Below are positions 45,792 to 54,059 of a stretch of 54,059 nucleotides of DNA, one piece after another. A program made the translations under genes and the position numbers. The first letter of the stretch is position 1. Each line of letters opens with the position of its first letter. The notes below the pieces were generated by a model. That model was not told where the DNA came from and did not search any database. It was given only the letters and a program-made list of their open reading frames with translations. Source of the DNA: an uncultured Myxococcales bacterium (GTDB taxonomy: Bacteria; Myxococcota_A; Bradymonadia; UBA7976; VGTA01); contig CAKZRU010000058.1 in assembly GCA_937146725.1 (NCBI GenBank), positions 1-54,059 on the forward strand, written 5' to 3'.

Positions 45792-46517
45792 TTAGCCCTT
45801 GGGGTTTCTATTAAGCCATTTTTGTGCTTCTCGAACTGTAAGTTTAGGGAGTGTAGTATCACTTAAAAACTTAAGTACGGCTTCGGGGTTGGTTTTACTA
45901 CGTTCTCTCAAAGCCCAGCCCATGGCCTTTTGGATGAAGAACTCTTTTTCGTGTGCGCAAAGCTGACAGTAGTGAAACAAGGTTCGATCATTGGTATCCG
46001 CTTTATATTTCAGTTGAAAAAGAAGGGCGGAACGCCTAAGCCACATATTCTCATGTTCTATCCAAGTATCAGGATAGACAGACCATAAATGCGGATGAGC
46101 TTTTAAAATGATTCCGGCAATACTTGGCGCCAAGAAGTCGACTGTATCCCACCAAGATTGGGTCATAATGAGTTCTTCCAAGAGCGGTAATATATCAGGG
46201 CCCAATCGTTTTGCCTTGGGTTTAAGCCAATCTCCTACAAAGTACTGTAGCTCTCGACCATGAGTATTAAAACAGGCCCTAAGCATCACAGGTAAGTCGG
46301 GTTCTCCATAGTCTTGTAAATACTGCTTGGAAAGCTGTTTACGCAGTACTGATTGGATCCCATAAAAGGGAAAATTATTTTTCATATAAGCACTCATTTC
46401 AAGTGCTTTTTGAGCGTTTCTTTGCGCTGAATATAGGTGGCGTAATGGAAGAAGAATTTGATTCTCAGCAGAGTTAATTGGAGTACCTAATTTCATATTA
46501 TTAACTACTGAGGGCAT
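45792..46517 (-). CDS. AlkD-like DNA alkylation repair protein
   Basis: This 241-residue all-helical protein has AGGA upstream of the ATG. MKNNFPFYGIQSVLRKQL is the AlkD-family opening ('m.n.fpflGi..p.rR'). Later HEAT-like repeats carry ELQYFVGDWLK, SWWDTVDFLAPSI, MWLRRSALLFQL, FFIQKAMGWALRERSKTNPE and the closing LTVREAQKWL. Conserved W and D residues (TQSWWDTVD) and the KAxGWxLRE motif are those used to cradle alkylated bases. It likely excises N7- or N3-alkylpurines. It sits at the end of a surface-glycan gene run. Confidence 0.9.
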   Translation of the reverse strand: MPSVVNNMKLGTPINSAENQILLPLRHLYSAQRNAQKALEMSAYMKNNFPFYGIQSVLRKQLSKQYLQDYGEPDLPVMLRACFNTHGRELQYFVGDWLKPKAKRLGPDILPLLEELIMTQSWWDTVDFLAPSIAGIILKAHPHLWSVYPDTWIEHENMWLRRSALLFQLKYKADTNDRTLFHYCQLCAHEKEFFIQKAMGWALRERSKTNPEAVLKFLSDTTLPKLTVREAQKWLNRNPKG

Positions 46518-46566
46518 CTTGAAATCCTATTTTAAGCAGTTGTTCCTTCCGGTAGCTCTAATCGCC

Positions 46567-47406
46567 TTAATGAAGCAACAGGTTTTTAAAGCGAAACCAA
46601 CCAACCGACAGTTTATATAACAGCATAATCAGATAGGCGATTGTTCGTTGAGCCCTAGAGCGACCATCTGGTATGCTATAACTTCGATATCTCTTCTTGG
46701 CAGCGATTAGATTTTGAGCCGCTTGGGGATTTTCATGAACCCTATAGGTTTCTTTACCTTTGTAATTACGTTGCGCCTTTTTCCAAAGTTCTTTCCAAGA
46801 ACTTACGTAATCATGAGCAATCACTAAATTGGGATGGTATTCTATTCGTGCTTGTGGAAACCTTTGCAGGATTCGCTCAGAGAGTTCCATACCTTCTCCA
46901 GCAAATTGGTCTACACAGTATCCACCAACGGCTTCATATATTTCGCGGCGGATAACGGTTACACCTTCTAAGGTTAACAAATCCGGAATCACATGCTGAC
47001 CTTGGTTATACATATGAGAAACACAATTAAATAGCGGATGCTCAAGAGGGATAACTCTACCCCGAATCGCGCTTAAACTCTGATCTTGAAATACAGTATT
47101 GATATAGCTGATGCCACTTGCTTCAAAAACAGCATCATCATCTAAGAATAGAAGGAGTGGGGCATGGGTGGCGGCAACTCCTGCATTTCGACCACCAGAT
47201 GCGCCTAAATTAGAGCCAGAGTCAAGCCAGACATCAACTTGAGCCTCTAGAGTACTTTTAGGGGCAGCACCATTATTCACAATACAGATTTCGATTTCAT
47301 CGGTAATCACGCCCTCCGCTTGAGCTACTTTGATACCGTTGACAAGGCGTGATACTTCGAGAGGACGTTCATAAGTTACAATGATCACTGAGATGGAAGG
47401 CGTCAT
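46567..47406 (-). CDS. Glycosyltransferase family 2
   Basis: This 279-residue GT-A enzyme opens with ISVIIVTYERPLEVSRLVNG. NNGAAPKST and GSNLGASGGRNAG are the nucleotide-sugar segment, LLFLDDDAVFE contains the DxD metal motif, and GEGMELSERILQ fits the acceptor-side acidic motif. A C-terminal hydrophobic segment (TIAYLIMLLYKLSVGWFRF) suggests membrane association. It starts 3 bp after the flippase stop, so the two genes are translationally linked. It probably adds a sugar to a lipid-linked surface polysaccharide. Confidence 0.9.
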   Translation of the reverse strand: MTPSISVIIVTYERPLEVSRLVNGIKVAQAEGVITDEIEICIVNNGAAPKSTLEAQVDVWLDSGSNLGASGGRNAGVAATHAPLLLFLDDDAVFEASGISYINTVFQDQSLSAIRGRVIPLEHPLFNCVSHMYNQGQHVIPDLLTLEGVTVIRREIYEAVGGYCVDQFAGEGMELSERILQRFPQARIEYHPNLVIAHDYVSSWKELWKKAQRNYKGKETYRVHENPQAAQNLIAAKKRYRSYSIPDGRSRAQRTIAYLIMLLYKLSVGWFRFKNLLLH

Positions 47407-47409
47407 ACT

Positions 47410-48891
47410 TTAACTTTCTAATTTTCTGAAAAGAGCTGAACGAAGTCTAAGATCTAGAATAAGCTGTATACCCAAGGCGCCAAAAGTCAGAAGAAGTGGC
47501 AAGAGTAAACCTCTAACCAATAGGTTAGAAGGTGTCAGAGTCAAGATTTCAGCAATACACCATATGCCAAAAATACCTCCTGAAATACAAGCGGGTAGGC
47601 GGAGGATGTATAAGACATCACCGACGCGTACATCGGCTAAGCGAAAATAGCGTAATAATGCCCAAGGTGTAATGCACACCATAGGAATGGTTACCGCCCA
47701 TGAAGCGCCTATCAAACCAAAATGAGCGGTGAGAGGGTAAATTAAAGCCATAACCATGACAGATTTAATCGCAATTTCAATAGTGACCACTTGAGGCTTT
47801 CCTACTGCTTTGAATAACGGACTACAGGTTGATCCAAGAGCACGCCAAATACTGAATAAGAGTAGGATCCTCAGTGGTTGTTCGGCTTCTCTCCATCCTT
47901 GGCCATAAATGAGTTCAATCAGATCTCCTCCACCTACATATAAACCAATATTTAGAGCAAAACAGAGTGACATTGTTAAATGAACTGTACTTAAAAACAT
48001 TTTAGATCTTAGCTCTGTTCCTTCTTCTCTGACCACCTTCGACCACATTGGATAAGTGACTTGGTTGGCAGTGCTAATGATCTGAGTCGAAGGAAGATTG
48101 GCGATGAGATAGGCATTGGCATAAATCGCCAGATGTTCGAGTGACAGAACTCGACCGATGACTGCATTATCAAGTTGAGATACTAAAAAAACAAGAATCG
48201 ATATAATTTGGATATGCACTCCAAACTTAAAGAGCTCTTTAAAGTCTGTTATATTAAACTCAAACTTAAGCCCTTTGGGAGAGATGATATAGCTTGCAAT
48301 CGTTTGGAATAGGTGCGAAGCCACCCCTCCAATTACAATGCACCAAATACTCTCATAATAAAGCCCAACAAATAGGGTTACCCCTAATTCAAAGACCCCA
48401 GAGAAGGCACTTACCAACTTTGGTTTTGAAAAGTCCATTTGCCGAATCAAGATCACTTGGTGGAGATTACGTAGTCCAATGATCAAAAAATAAAGGGCTG
48501 ATGCTTGAATCATTGGTGCGAGCAAGGGGGTACGGTAAAACTCACTTAGATAGGGAGCACTGAAAGCGAGCGTACAGGTGAGTAAGAAACCTCGCACAAT
48601 TGCCCCAATCCATGCGGTATTAATCGCTCGTTGGATCCCCTCGTCACGCCTTTGAATTAAGGCGGCTTCATGACCCATTTCGGTAAAAGCTTTAATGCCC
48701 ATATGAAGTAAGATAATTACAGAAATAATCCCGACTTCTTCCTTAGAAAAAGTACGTGAGATAAATACCGATTTAATTGCAGTTGAGAGTCTAAGGATCA
48801 CCAAAGAAGTCACCACCCAAAAAGAAGCGAGTAACATCTGCTTTTTGTGTTTTTGGGATTTTTGATTAAGGTCACTTGAGTCTTCAGACAT
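47410..48891 (-). CDS. Oligosaccharide flippase (Wzx-like, polysaccharide biosynthesis family)
   Basis: This 493-residue protein has about twelve to fourteen hydrophobic helices. The N-terminal half reads RTFSKEEVGIISVIILLHMG, and MGHEAALIQRRDEGIQRAINTAW, as in MOP-superfamily lipopolysaccharide/exopolysaccharide flippases (Polysacc_synt family). Other conserved parts are VIGRVLSLEHLAIYANAYLI and WREAEQPLRILLLF. It would flip lipid-linked glycans to the periplasmic side. It lies upstream of the glycosyltransferase and downstream of the sulfatase-type gene in one minus-strand run. Confidence 0.9.
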   Translation of the reverse strand: MSEDSSDLNQKSQKHKKQMLLASFWVVTSLVILRLSTAIKSVFISRTFSKEEVGIISVIILLHMGIKAFTEMGHEAALIQRRDEGIQRAINTAWIGAIVRGFLLTCTLAFSAPYLSEFYRTPLLAPMIQASALYFLIIGLRNLHQVILIRQMDFSKPKLVSAFSGVFELGVTLFVGLYYESIWCIVIGGVASHLFQTIASYIISPKGLKFEFNITDFKELFKFGVHIQIISILVFLVSQLDNAVIGRVLSLEHLAIYANAYLIANLPSTQIISTANQVTYPMWSKVVREEGTELRSKMFLSTVHLTMSLCFALNIGLYVGGGDLIELIYGQGWREAEQPLRILLLFSIWRALGSTCSPLFKAVGKPQVVTIEIAIKSVMVMALIYPLTAHFGLIGASWAVTIPMVCITPWALLRYFRLADVRVGDVLYILRLPACISGGIFGIWCIAEILTLTPSNLLVRGLLLPLLLTFGALGIQLILDLRLRSALFRKLES

Positions 48892-48971
48892 AGCTTTGCA
48901 CCTTCTAGAACTCTTATCGGTGTAGAGAGATTATAAACCAACGAAATCTATCATTGCTGGCGCTATATTTA

Positions 48972-50783
48972 CTATTTTATTCGTAGCCAATTAATGTGCT
49001 CTATAATGTTAGGTGCTTCATTTAATTGATCATGTTCATTAGGGGGCAAGGAAATATCACGAGTTTGATCACCATTTAACTCGATTAGATAATCATGTGC
49101 CTGAGTGAAAACACTCACCTTATTTCTTAAGTCTCCACGACGGTGAATAATCCATTTGGGGTGGATCGGCGGTATACTAATTGCATCACCACGCCATTGA
49201 GTGACGCAGCGTTGGTTTGAGGTGAGATTGACCAGTCCTTGTTGGATATCCACTTGTTGAAAAAGTTGTTGATCACTAGTATGAAGATGTTGATCAGATA
49301 CGATAACCCCAGGAATACGAGCAGTGGCACGAAAAGCGCCCCATTGATCTACTTCTTTTTGTCGTACGGGAACCATAGCATGGTGATCGCCTACAATAAT
49401 GAGCAATCCATTCTTAAAGAATTGACGTTTGTTCAGTTCTTCATACAGCATACCAATTTGTTGGTCTACGTAGCGGATGGTTTGTTCTTCGGACTTAACC
49501 CCGGTTTTAGGATTGATGAAGGGGTGATGGCTGGTTACGGTCTTACTGAAGATAAACCAAGGTTGCTCAAATTGTTGACGTTCATCCACATAAGATAAGA
49601 TACGTTCCATCAGCGCTTTATCCGGCGCTGATTTAAACTGAAATCGTGGCCATTTGTTATAACTTGGATGTTCGTGGCCTTCTATCTTATTGAAGCCAAT
49701 CGATTGAGCCCAAGCCTTAGTATTTGAAAACGATAGGTCGGAAGTCGTAAGAAAGCTCGTGTGATAACCACGAGCTTTTAAAAGATTAGGTAAGCTCTCT
49801 TTTGCCTGGAAAAAACCTTGAAATGAAGCTCCACCACCGTTCGTAAATGATGCAGGACGATATAAAGGTGCTTGTCCGGTCAATAAAGCAATTTCTCCAT
49901 CTTCAGTGGTAAAACCATTTGCATGTAACTCTTTCAGAGCAAAATGCTTTTGCGCAATTTGATCTAGCCGGGGAGTCCAATCTTTAATGCCTGAAAAATA
50001 TGCGCTTTGGTAGGCTGAGAGCGATTCAACCATCAATAAAATGATGGCAGGGGATTGTGGAGAGTGTATTTCGCAATGAGGTTGCGGTGGGTTATATTTG
50101 GAAAGCTTAGCTTTAAACTCTACACTGTAGTCAACCGATTCGGAGTAGATGATGCGGTTATAGGAGATCAGATCTTGATATATCCAAGAATGAACATAGG
50201 TTGTTTTGGGCACAATAAGCTTGAGCGATAAAGTAATCATGCATACAGCACACCCTAAATAAAAAACACGTTTTCGATCGATGGTTTTCATGACTACTAA
50301 TAGGTAAAAAGTTACGCAGGAAACAACGCATATCGAGATCGTCGAAAAGAATGAAAGCCCACCGGATAACTCAGAAATATATTGGGGAGTATAGTTGATG
50401 TATTTAACCACATCATTAAGAACAAGATGAGTGTTGAAGTTCTTAATAATGAATAGGTCACTCACATAAATGACTAGGCAAGACAGAAGAGCCAATCTTA
50501 ATACCATACGTATGATAAAGTGACGCCAATCAACAGTAAATCCTAATACAAATAACATGATCAGTACTGTATAAATGACAGCGTCATGAGCTAATACTTG
50601 TAGGCTACCTACACCGAGTTGCATCGAGCGTTTATAAATAAACTTTTCCACATAAATGGCTTTAAGAATGAGTGGAAGATACAAAAGCAGATTTAAAGTG
50701 ATCGTACTCAAATGAGTTGGCAACCGTGTTTTATTGAACCGAAATGGCTGATGAGATCCACTAGTAGAGCTATTGCTGACCAC
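48972..50783 (-). CDS. LTA synthase-like membrane sulfatase family protein
   Basis: This 603-residue protein has five N-terminal transmembrane segments (about 25-200) and an extracytoplasmic alkaline-phosphatase-superfamily domain. IILLMVESLSAYQSAYFSG gives the first metal-binding Glu, GFTTEDGEIALLTG places the catalytic threonine, TVTSHHPFINP matches the substrate-side histidine, and LLIIVGDHHAMVPV is the metal-binding Asp-His pair. The layout is that of LtaS/MdoB-type phosphoglycerol or phosphoethanolamine transferases. It probably decorates a surface glycan or lipid with a phospho-group. Its position before the flippase and glycosyltransferase supports a surface-glycan role. Confidence 0.85.
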   Translation of the reverse strand: MVSNSSTSGSHQPFRFNKTRLPTHLSTITLNLLLYLPLILKAIYVEKFIYKRSMQLGVGSLQVLAHDAVIYTVLIMLFVLGFTVDWRHFIIRMVLRLALLSCLVIYVSDLFIIKNFNTHLVLNDVVKYINYTPQYISELSGGLSFFSTISICVVSCVTFYLLVVMKTIDRKRVFYLGCAVCMITLSLKLIVPKTTYVHSWIYQDLISYNRIIYSESVDYSVEFKAKLSKYNPPQPHCEIHSPQSPAIILLMVESLSAYQSAYFSGIKDWTPRLDQIAQKHFALKELHANGFTTEDGEIALLTGQAPLYRPASFTNGGGASFQGFFQAKESLPNLLKARGYHTSFLTTSDLSFSNTKAWAQSIGFNKIEGHEHPSYNKWPRFQFKSAPDKALMERILSYVDERQQFEQPWFIFSKTVTSHHPFINPKTGVKSEEQTIRYVDQQIGMLYEELNKRQFFKNGLLIIVGDHHAMVPVRQKEVDQWGAFRATARIPGVIVSDQHLHTSDQQLFQQVDIQQGLVNLTSNQRCVTQWRGDAISIPPIHPKWIIHRRGDLRNKVSVFTQAHDYLIELNGDQTRDISLPPNEHDQLNEAPNIIEHINWLRIK

Positions 50784-51031
50784 TCGTTAACTCCAATGTT
50801 TTATGGCAATCGACTCTTTTACAGTAAGCCTTGAACCTAATGTTACATATGCCGTATGCACATATAATAAGTCATTCCGAGATACAAGTCTGTTATCGAG
50901 TTCTTGAATTAGGATAAACGCTTCATAAATGCTGAGTGTGAACCAGTGCATCTACTTTTTTAAAGAAGATACGCCTGTAGTCATAGATCGTTTACTTAAA
51001 AAAGCGAGGTTGCCAAAGATTGGTTTATATA

Positions 51032-54000
51032 TTAAGGGCTTTCTACGATAAGAGTTCCATTTTGATTAAGGTCATAGCCATAAGTAGGGGCAGCGCCTAC
51101 ATTTTCGCCGGCACCATCAATATCGCAGTATACCCAAGTTTGTTGAAAGTCGACTGACACACGGAATGCATAGTCAAGAGTTCCAAAGTTTTCAGCAGCA
51201 ATTTCAGCAAAATATTCATCATTATTGGCTTCTCCAGATGCATTTCCATCATAGGCATCGTTGGGGAAGGCTTCAATCCATTCCCAACTACCGCCGCCAC
51301 CACCACCACCACCACTATTGTCACTCCCATTGACAAGTGCATCAGAGTTTTCAGGTCCATACCCAAGCTCTACTGTCACTTGTGGCACTTCATCCACCGC
51401 TGGGCTTTGATCAGTAATGCCAGGCTCATAGAAACGCATATAGATAGATAACTCATCTTCAAGTGCGACGGTTTCGCTGGTTGGGAATTGAATTCGACAA
51501 TAATCAACCGGATTGGTTGGGAAGGTACAGCTTTGTCCATCACCAACAAAGCCCTCATTACAAGTACAAGTGGGTGCTGCTCCAAAGTTGTTTTCACAAG
51601 TTGCATTAGTGTCACAGCCCCCATTATTAGCTATGCATTCATCAATGTCACTACACTCACCTTCAGAAACTTCGATGAAACCAGAATTACAGGTACAGGT
51701 TGGAGCAAAGCCCTCATTGTTTACACAATTATATACCACCGGGTCACCACAGCCCCCATTATCGACAAGACATTCGTCAGTATCGGTACAAGTAAAGCCA
51801 TCTCCTTCATACCCTTCATCACAAGTACAGGTCGGTGCCGCGCCCTCATTGTTTTGACAACTTGCTTTATCAGCACAGCCACCGTTATTTACAGCACACT
51901 CATTAATATCTTGGCATTCACCATCAGCGGTTTCTTCAAAGCCCGGTCGACACAATGGGCAGACATCATTGGCTTGACCCGGTGTGCCTTTGTCGCTGGC
52001 ATTGATCTCACTTTGACCATCGCAGAAATTATTGGCGTCATTATTGAGATCGGCATTAGGTTCAAGACCACCATTAAATGAGTAGCTTGCACCAGGACTT
52101 GCTTGGGCATAGGTCACGGCATCAATCACAGTACCTGTCGCAAGTAAGATGAGTGAATCGCCATCATTATTTAGGCTTAGAGCAGAATAGCTAAAGTCAG
52201 CTTCAACTCCACCATTGCTTGCTTGATCAGCCGAGCGAGCAAAAACTACATATTCTCTAGCTTCAATCACCAATGAGCGGCCATTAACAGCCATAGCATT
52301 GTTAACGGTAATTTCTGTACCACCCGCATCACGAATGACTAAGCCATCGAGATTTACAGTTTTGCTTGGACTGTAGATTTCAAACCACTCACCATTTGCA
52401 TCAGAAACGCTTTCAGGGTTTGCTTGGATCTCAGTGATCATAAGGTCACCGGCTTCTAGTTCCGCAACCGAAGTCGGTAAGATAAAGGTACAGGTTTCGC
52501 CATTACCTTCATATCCATTAGGACAGGCACAGCTTCTTGGTTCACCAATATTATTGGTACACTGGGCCAACGGATCACAGCCACCATTGTTGACTAGACA
52601 TTCGTTAATATCACTACAGTCTTGCCCGTTACCTTCGTATCCTTCATTACATTCACAAGTGGGTAGAGCACCAATATTATTTGTACAGCTTGCATCGGTG
52701 CTACAACCACCGTTGGCGACTAAGCACTCATTTACATCAGCACAGTCAATACCGTTACCGGCATATCCAAAGTTACAGGTACAAGTTGGGGCTGCGCCTT
52801 GGTTGTTTGCACACTGGGCATTCTCATTACATCCACCATTATCAACAAGACATTCGTCAACATCAGTACAATTTTGGCCATCCCCGGTGTAGCCAAAATT
52901 ACAGGTACAGCTTGGAGCCGCTCCAGGATTGTTTGTACATTGAGCATTGGCATCACAGCTACCATTGTTGACTAGACATTCGTTAATATCAGTACAGTTG
53001 AATCCATTACCCTCATAGCCCTCATTACAAGCACATGAGGGTTCAAAACCTTCATTATTTGTACATTGTGCATTGGCATCACAGCCACCATTGTTGGTTG
53101 CACATTCATCAATGTCAGAACAGCTTTGGCCATCACCCTCATAGCCACCATTACAGACACAACTTGGCGCGGCTCCGATGTTATTGGTACAGCTTGCATT
53201 GGCATCACAGCCACCATTATTTATTGCACATTCATCAATGTCGGAACAGCTTTGGCCATCGCCTTCATAACCATCGTTACAAGTACAAATGGGTACAGCT
53301 CCCATTTGGTTATTACAAGTGGCATTGGCATCACAACCACCATTGTCGGTGGCGCATTCATCGATGTCTACACAGCTATTATCTTCTGCTCTTGAATACC
53401 CTTCATCACAAGGGTCGAGTACAAGAACAGAGCCCGCTTCAGCAGAGTCATAGCCATCATCACTACCGGCTCCATCAACACCGTAGTCACATAATAGCCA
53501 ATGCATACCACCATCAACAGAGAAGCGAGCAGCTAGCTCATAGGTACCACTCATGGCAAAGCTCAATACGGCCATATACTCATCTTTAACCGCTTCACTC
53601 GAACCAAAGGGCAAGCCATTATAATCAAGGTTAGCTTGAGCATCTTGCCATTCAAATTCGGCGTCAGAGCTTGTTCGCCAACCAAACTGTCCTAAAACTT
53701 GCTCATTAATATCGGTTTCAGGTGTAGTATTGGTAATCCCTTGCTCAAAAACTCTTGCATAGACAGTGAGTTCATCACTGGTTTCAATGGTTGAGTCAAG
53801 AGGAGATTGAAAGCGACAAAAATCAGGATAGTTAGGAGGCTCTTGGCATTGAGCTTCAACACACACTTGCTCATTAGAGCAGTCACTATCTTCTTCACAT
53901 TCATTCATCATTTCACCGGCGGGCATTTCACCGGCGGGCATTTCACCGGCGGGCATTTCACCGGCAAGCATTTCACCGGCAAGCATTTCACCGGCAGGCA

Positions 54001-54059
54001 TTTCACCGGCAGGCATTTCACCGGCAGGCATTTCACCGGCAGGCATTTCACCGGCAGGC
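51032..54059 (-). CDS. EGF-like repeat and lamin-tail domain surface protein (5' end outside window)
   Basis: The frame is open to the right edge, so the signal peptide and true start are not visible; at least 1008 residues are. Order of parts: an AGEM repeat array, a short Cys-rich DSDCSNEQVC motif, a beta-sandwich domain (YPDFCRFQSP to LLCDYGVDGAG), seven calcium-binding EGF-like domains (DIDECxxNNGGC), a lamin-tail domain (DLMITEIQANPE to NDVCP), three more EGF domains, then a second copy of the beta-sandwich domain (VDYCRIQFP to WVYCDIDGAG) interrupted by an eight-glycine run. The two end domains are clear homologues. It is likely a lipoprotein or secreted adhesin or binding protein that depends on calcium. 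Confidence 0.85.
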   Translation of the reverse strand, partial: PAGEMPAGEMPAGEMPAGEMPAGEMLAGEMLAGEMPAGEMPAGEMPAGEMMNECEEDSDCSNEQVCVEAQCQEPPNYPDFCRFQSPLDSTIETSDELTVYARVFEQGITNTTPETDINEQVLGQFGWRTSSDAEFEWQDAQANLDYNGLPFGSSEAVKDEYMAVLSFAMSGTYELAARFSVDGGMHWLLCDYGVDGAGSDDGYDSAEAGSVLVLDPCDEGYSRAEDNSCVDIDECATDNGGCDANATCNNQMGAVPICTCNDGYEGDGQSCSDIDECAINNGGCDANASCTNNIGAAPSCVCNGGYEGDGQSCSDIDECATNNGGCDANAQCTNNEGFEPSCACNEGYEGNGFNCTDINECLVNNGSCDANAQCTNNPGAAPSCTCNFGYTGDGQNCTDVDECLVDNGGCNENAQCANNQGAAPTCTCNFGYAGNGIDCADVNECLVANGGCSTDASCTNNIGALPTCECNEGYEGNGQDCSDINECLVNNGGCDPLAQCTNNIGEPRSCACPNGYEGNGETCTFILPTSVAELEAGDLMITEIQANPESVSDANGEWFEIYSPSKTVNLDGLVIRDAGGTEITVNNAMAVNGRSLVIEAREYVVFARSADQASNGGVEADFSYSALSLNNDGDSLILLATGTVIDAVTYAQASPGASYSFNGGLEPNADLNNDANNFCDGQSEINASDKGTPGQANDVCPLCRPGFEETADGECQDINECAVNNGGCADKASCQNNEGAAPTCTCDEGYEGDGFTCTDTDECLVDNGGCGDPVVYNCVNNEGFAPTCTCNSGFIEVSEGECSDIDECIANNGGCDTNATCENNFGAAPTCTCNEGFVGDGQSCTFPTNPVDYCRIQFPTSETVALEDELSIYMRFYEPGITDQSPAVDEVPQVTVELGYGPENSDALVNGSDNSGGGGGGGGSWEWIEAFPNDAYDGNASGEANNDEYFAEIAAENFGTLDYAFRVSVDFQQTWVYCDIDGAGENVGAAPTYGYDLNQNGTLIVESP
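53912..54059 (-). repeat. 15-bp tandem array encoding PAGEM/LAGEM, cut by the window edge
   Basis: At least nine to ten units of a 15-bp repeat (ATTTCACCGGCGGGC on the plus strand) run to the last base of the window, in frame. Sub-variants (GGCGGGC, GGCAAGC, GGCAGGC) occur in blocks, which indicates duplication of several units at a time. Confidence 0.95.

Noticed and set aside
50784..51031. Hidden gene or RNA between the sulfatase and EGF genes
   Set aside because: No frame with a start signal, no tRNA-like clover pattern and no strong inverted repeat was seen; it is probably the sulfatase promoter region.
51488..52081. Plus-strand 197-residue frame opposite the EGF gene
   Set aside because: Composition follows the reverse of the EGF repeats and no start signal is present.
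53912..54059. Possible CRISPR-like array
   Set aside because: The repeats are direct, contiguous 15-mers without spacers and in frame with a protein.

Overview
The window is 54 kb of a low-GC (roughly 43%, estimated by eye) Gram-negative chromosome. It fits a deltaproteobacterial or Myxococcota-like predatory-type lineage, with the Bradymonadales/Bradymonadia group as my best guess. The basis is the gene style rather than any marker-tree placement: many Cys-rich lipoproteins, a DUF1549/DUF1501 module, a PilZ protein of the myxobacterial type, a Ser/Thr kinase, an F-ATPase with paired b' and b stalk subunits, and EGF/lamin-tail surface proteins. No tRNA, rRNA or CRISPR array was seen.

Layout. 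1-2.5 kb: the 5' part of a von Willebrand A (MIDAS) protein running off the left edge, then a truncated IS4-like transposase fused in frame to an unrelated protein whose tail resembles the ribosomal L7/L12 C-terminal domain. 2.5-13 kb: envelope and secreted proteins, including a metzincin-like lipoprotein, a thioredoxin-like lipoprotein, a carboxypeptidase-regulatory-domain lipoprotein, a three-gene DUF1549/lipoprotein/DUF1501 operon, and two lipoproteins with pentapeptide arrays. 12.8-17 kb: a DUF962/Mpo1-like membrane protein, a Cys-rich PPC lipoprotein, and a DUF4856 lipoprotein behind a perfect Fur box. 17-24.4 kb: an overlapping three-gene operon of an HExxH protein, a TolC-like protein and an RND pump, with no membrane-fusion adaptor. 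24.6-31.2 kb: a Ser/Thr kinase with a huge activation-loop insert, a PilZ-pseudoreceiver, small lipoproteins, an M18 aminopeptidase and a FemAB-like acyltransferase. 31.3-38.8 kb: ffh, a lipoprotein MsrA, a Cys-rich lipoprotein coupled to a GH113-like glycosidase, a SPOR protein and an orphan ABC ATPase. 38.9-45 kb: the ATP synthase operon b'-b/delta/alpha/gamma/beta/epsilon, followed by sfsA. 45.8-50.8 kb (minus strand): an AlkD-like glycosylase, a glycosyltransferase, a flippase and an LTA-synthase-like sulfatase, suggesting surface glycan assembly. 51-54 kb (minus strand): a large EGF/lamin-tail protein cut by the right edge.

Two themes stand out. First, at least five otherwise unrelated exported proteins carry an in-frame tandem array built on an A-G-x-E core, sitting directly after the lipid-anchor cysteine or close to the N-terminus. 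This looks like a shared tether or sorting linker, or a spreading minisatellite. Second, the ATP synthase b' and b subunits are encoded as one continuous chain with an internal signal peptide and an AxA site between them, which suggests either a covalently linked peripheral stalk or a polyprotein cut by signal peptidase. Short tandem duplications of 11-20 bp also recur at gene ends and in intergenic DNA throughout the window.
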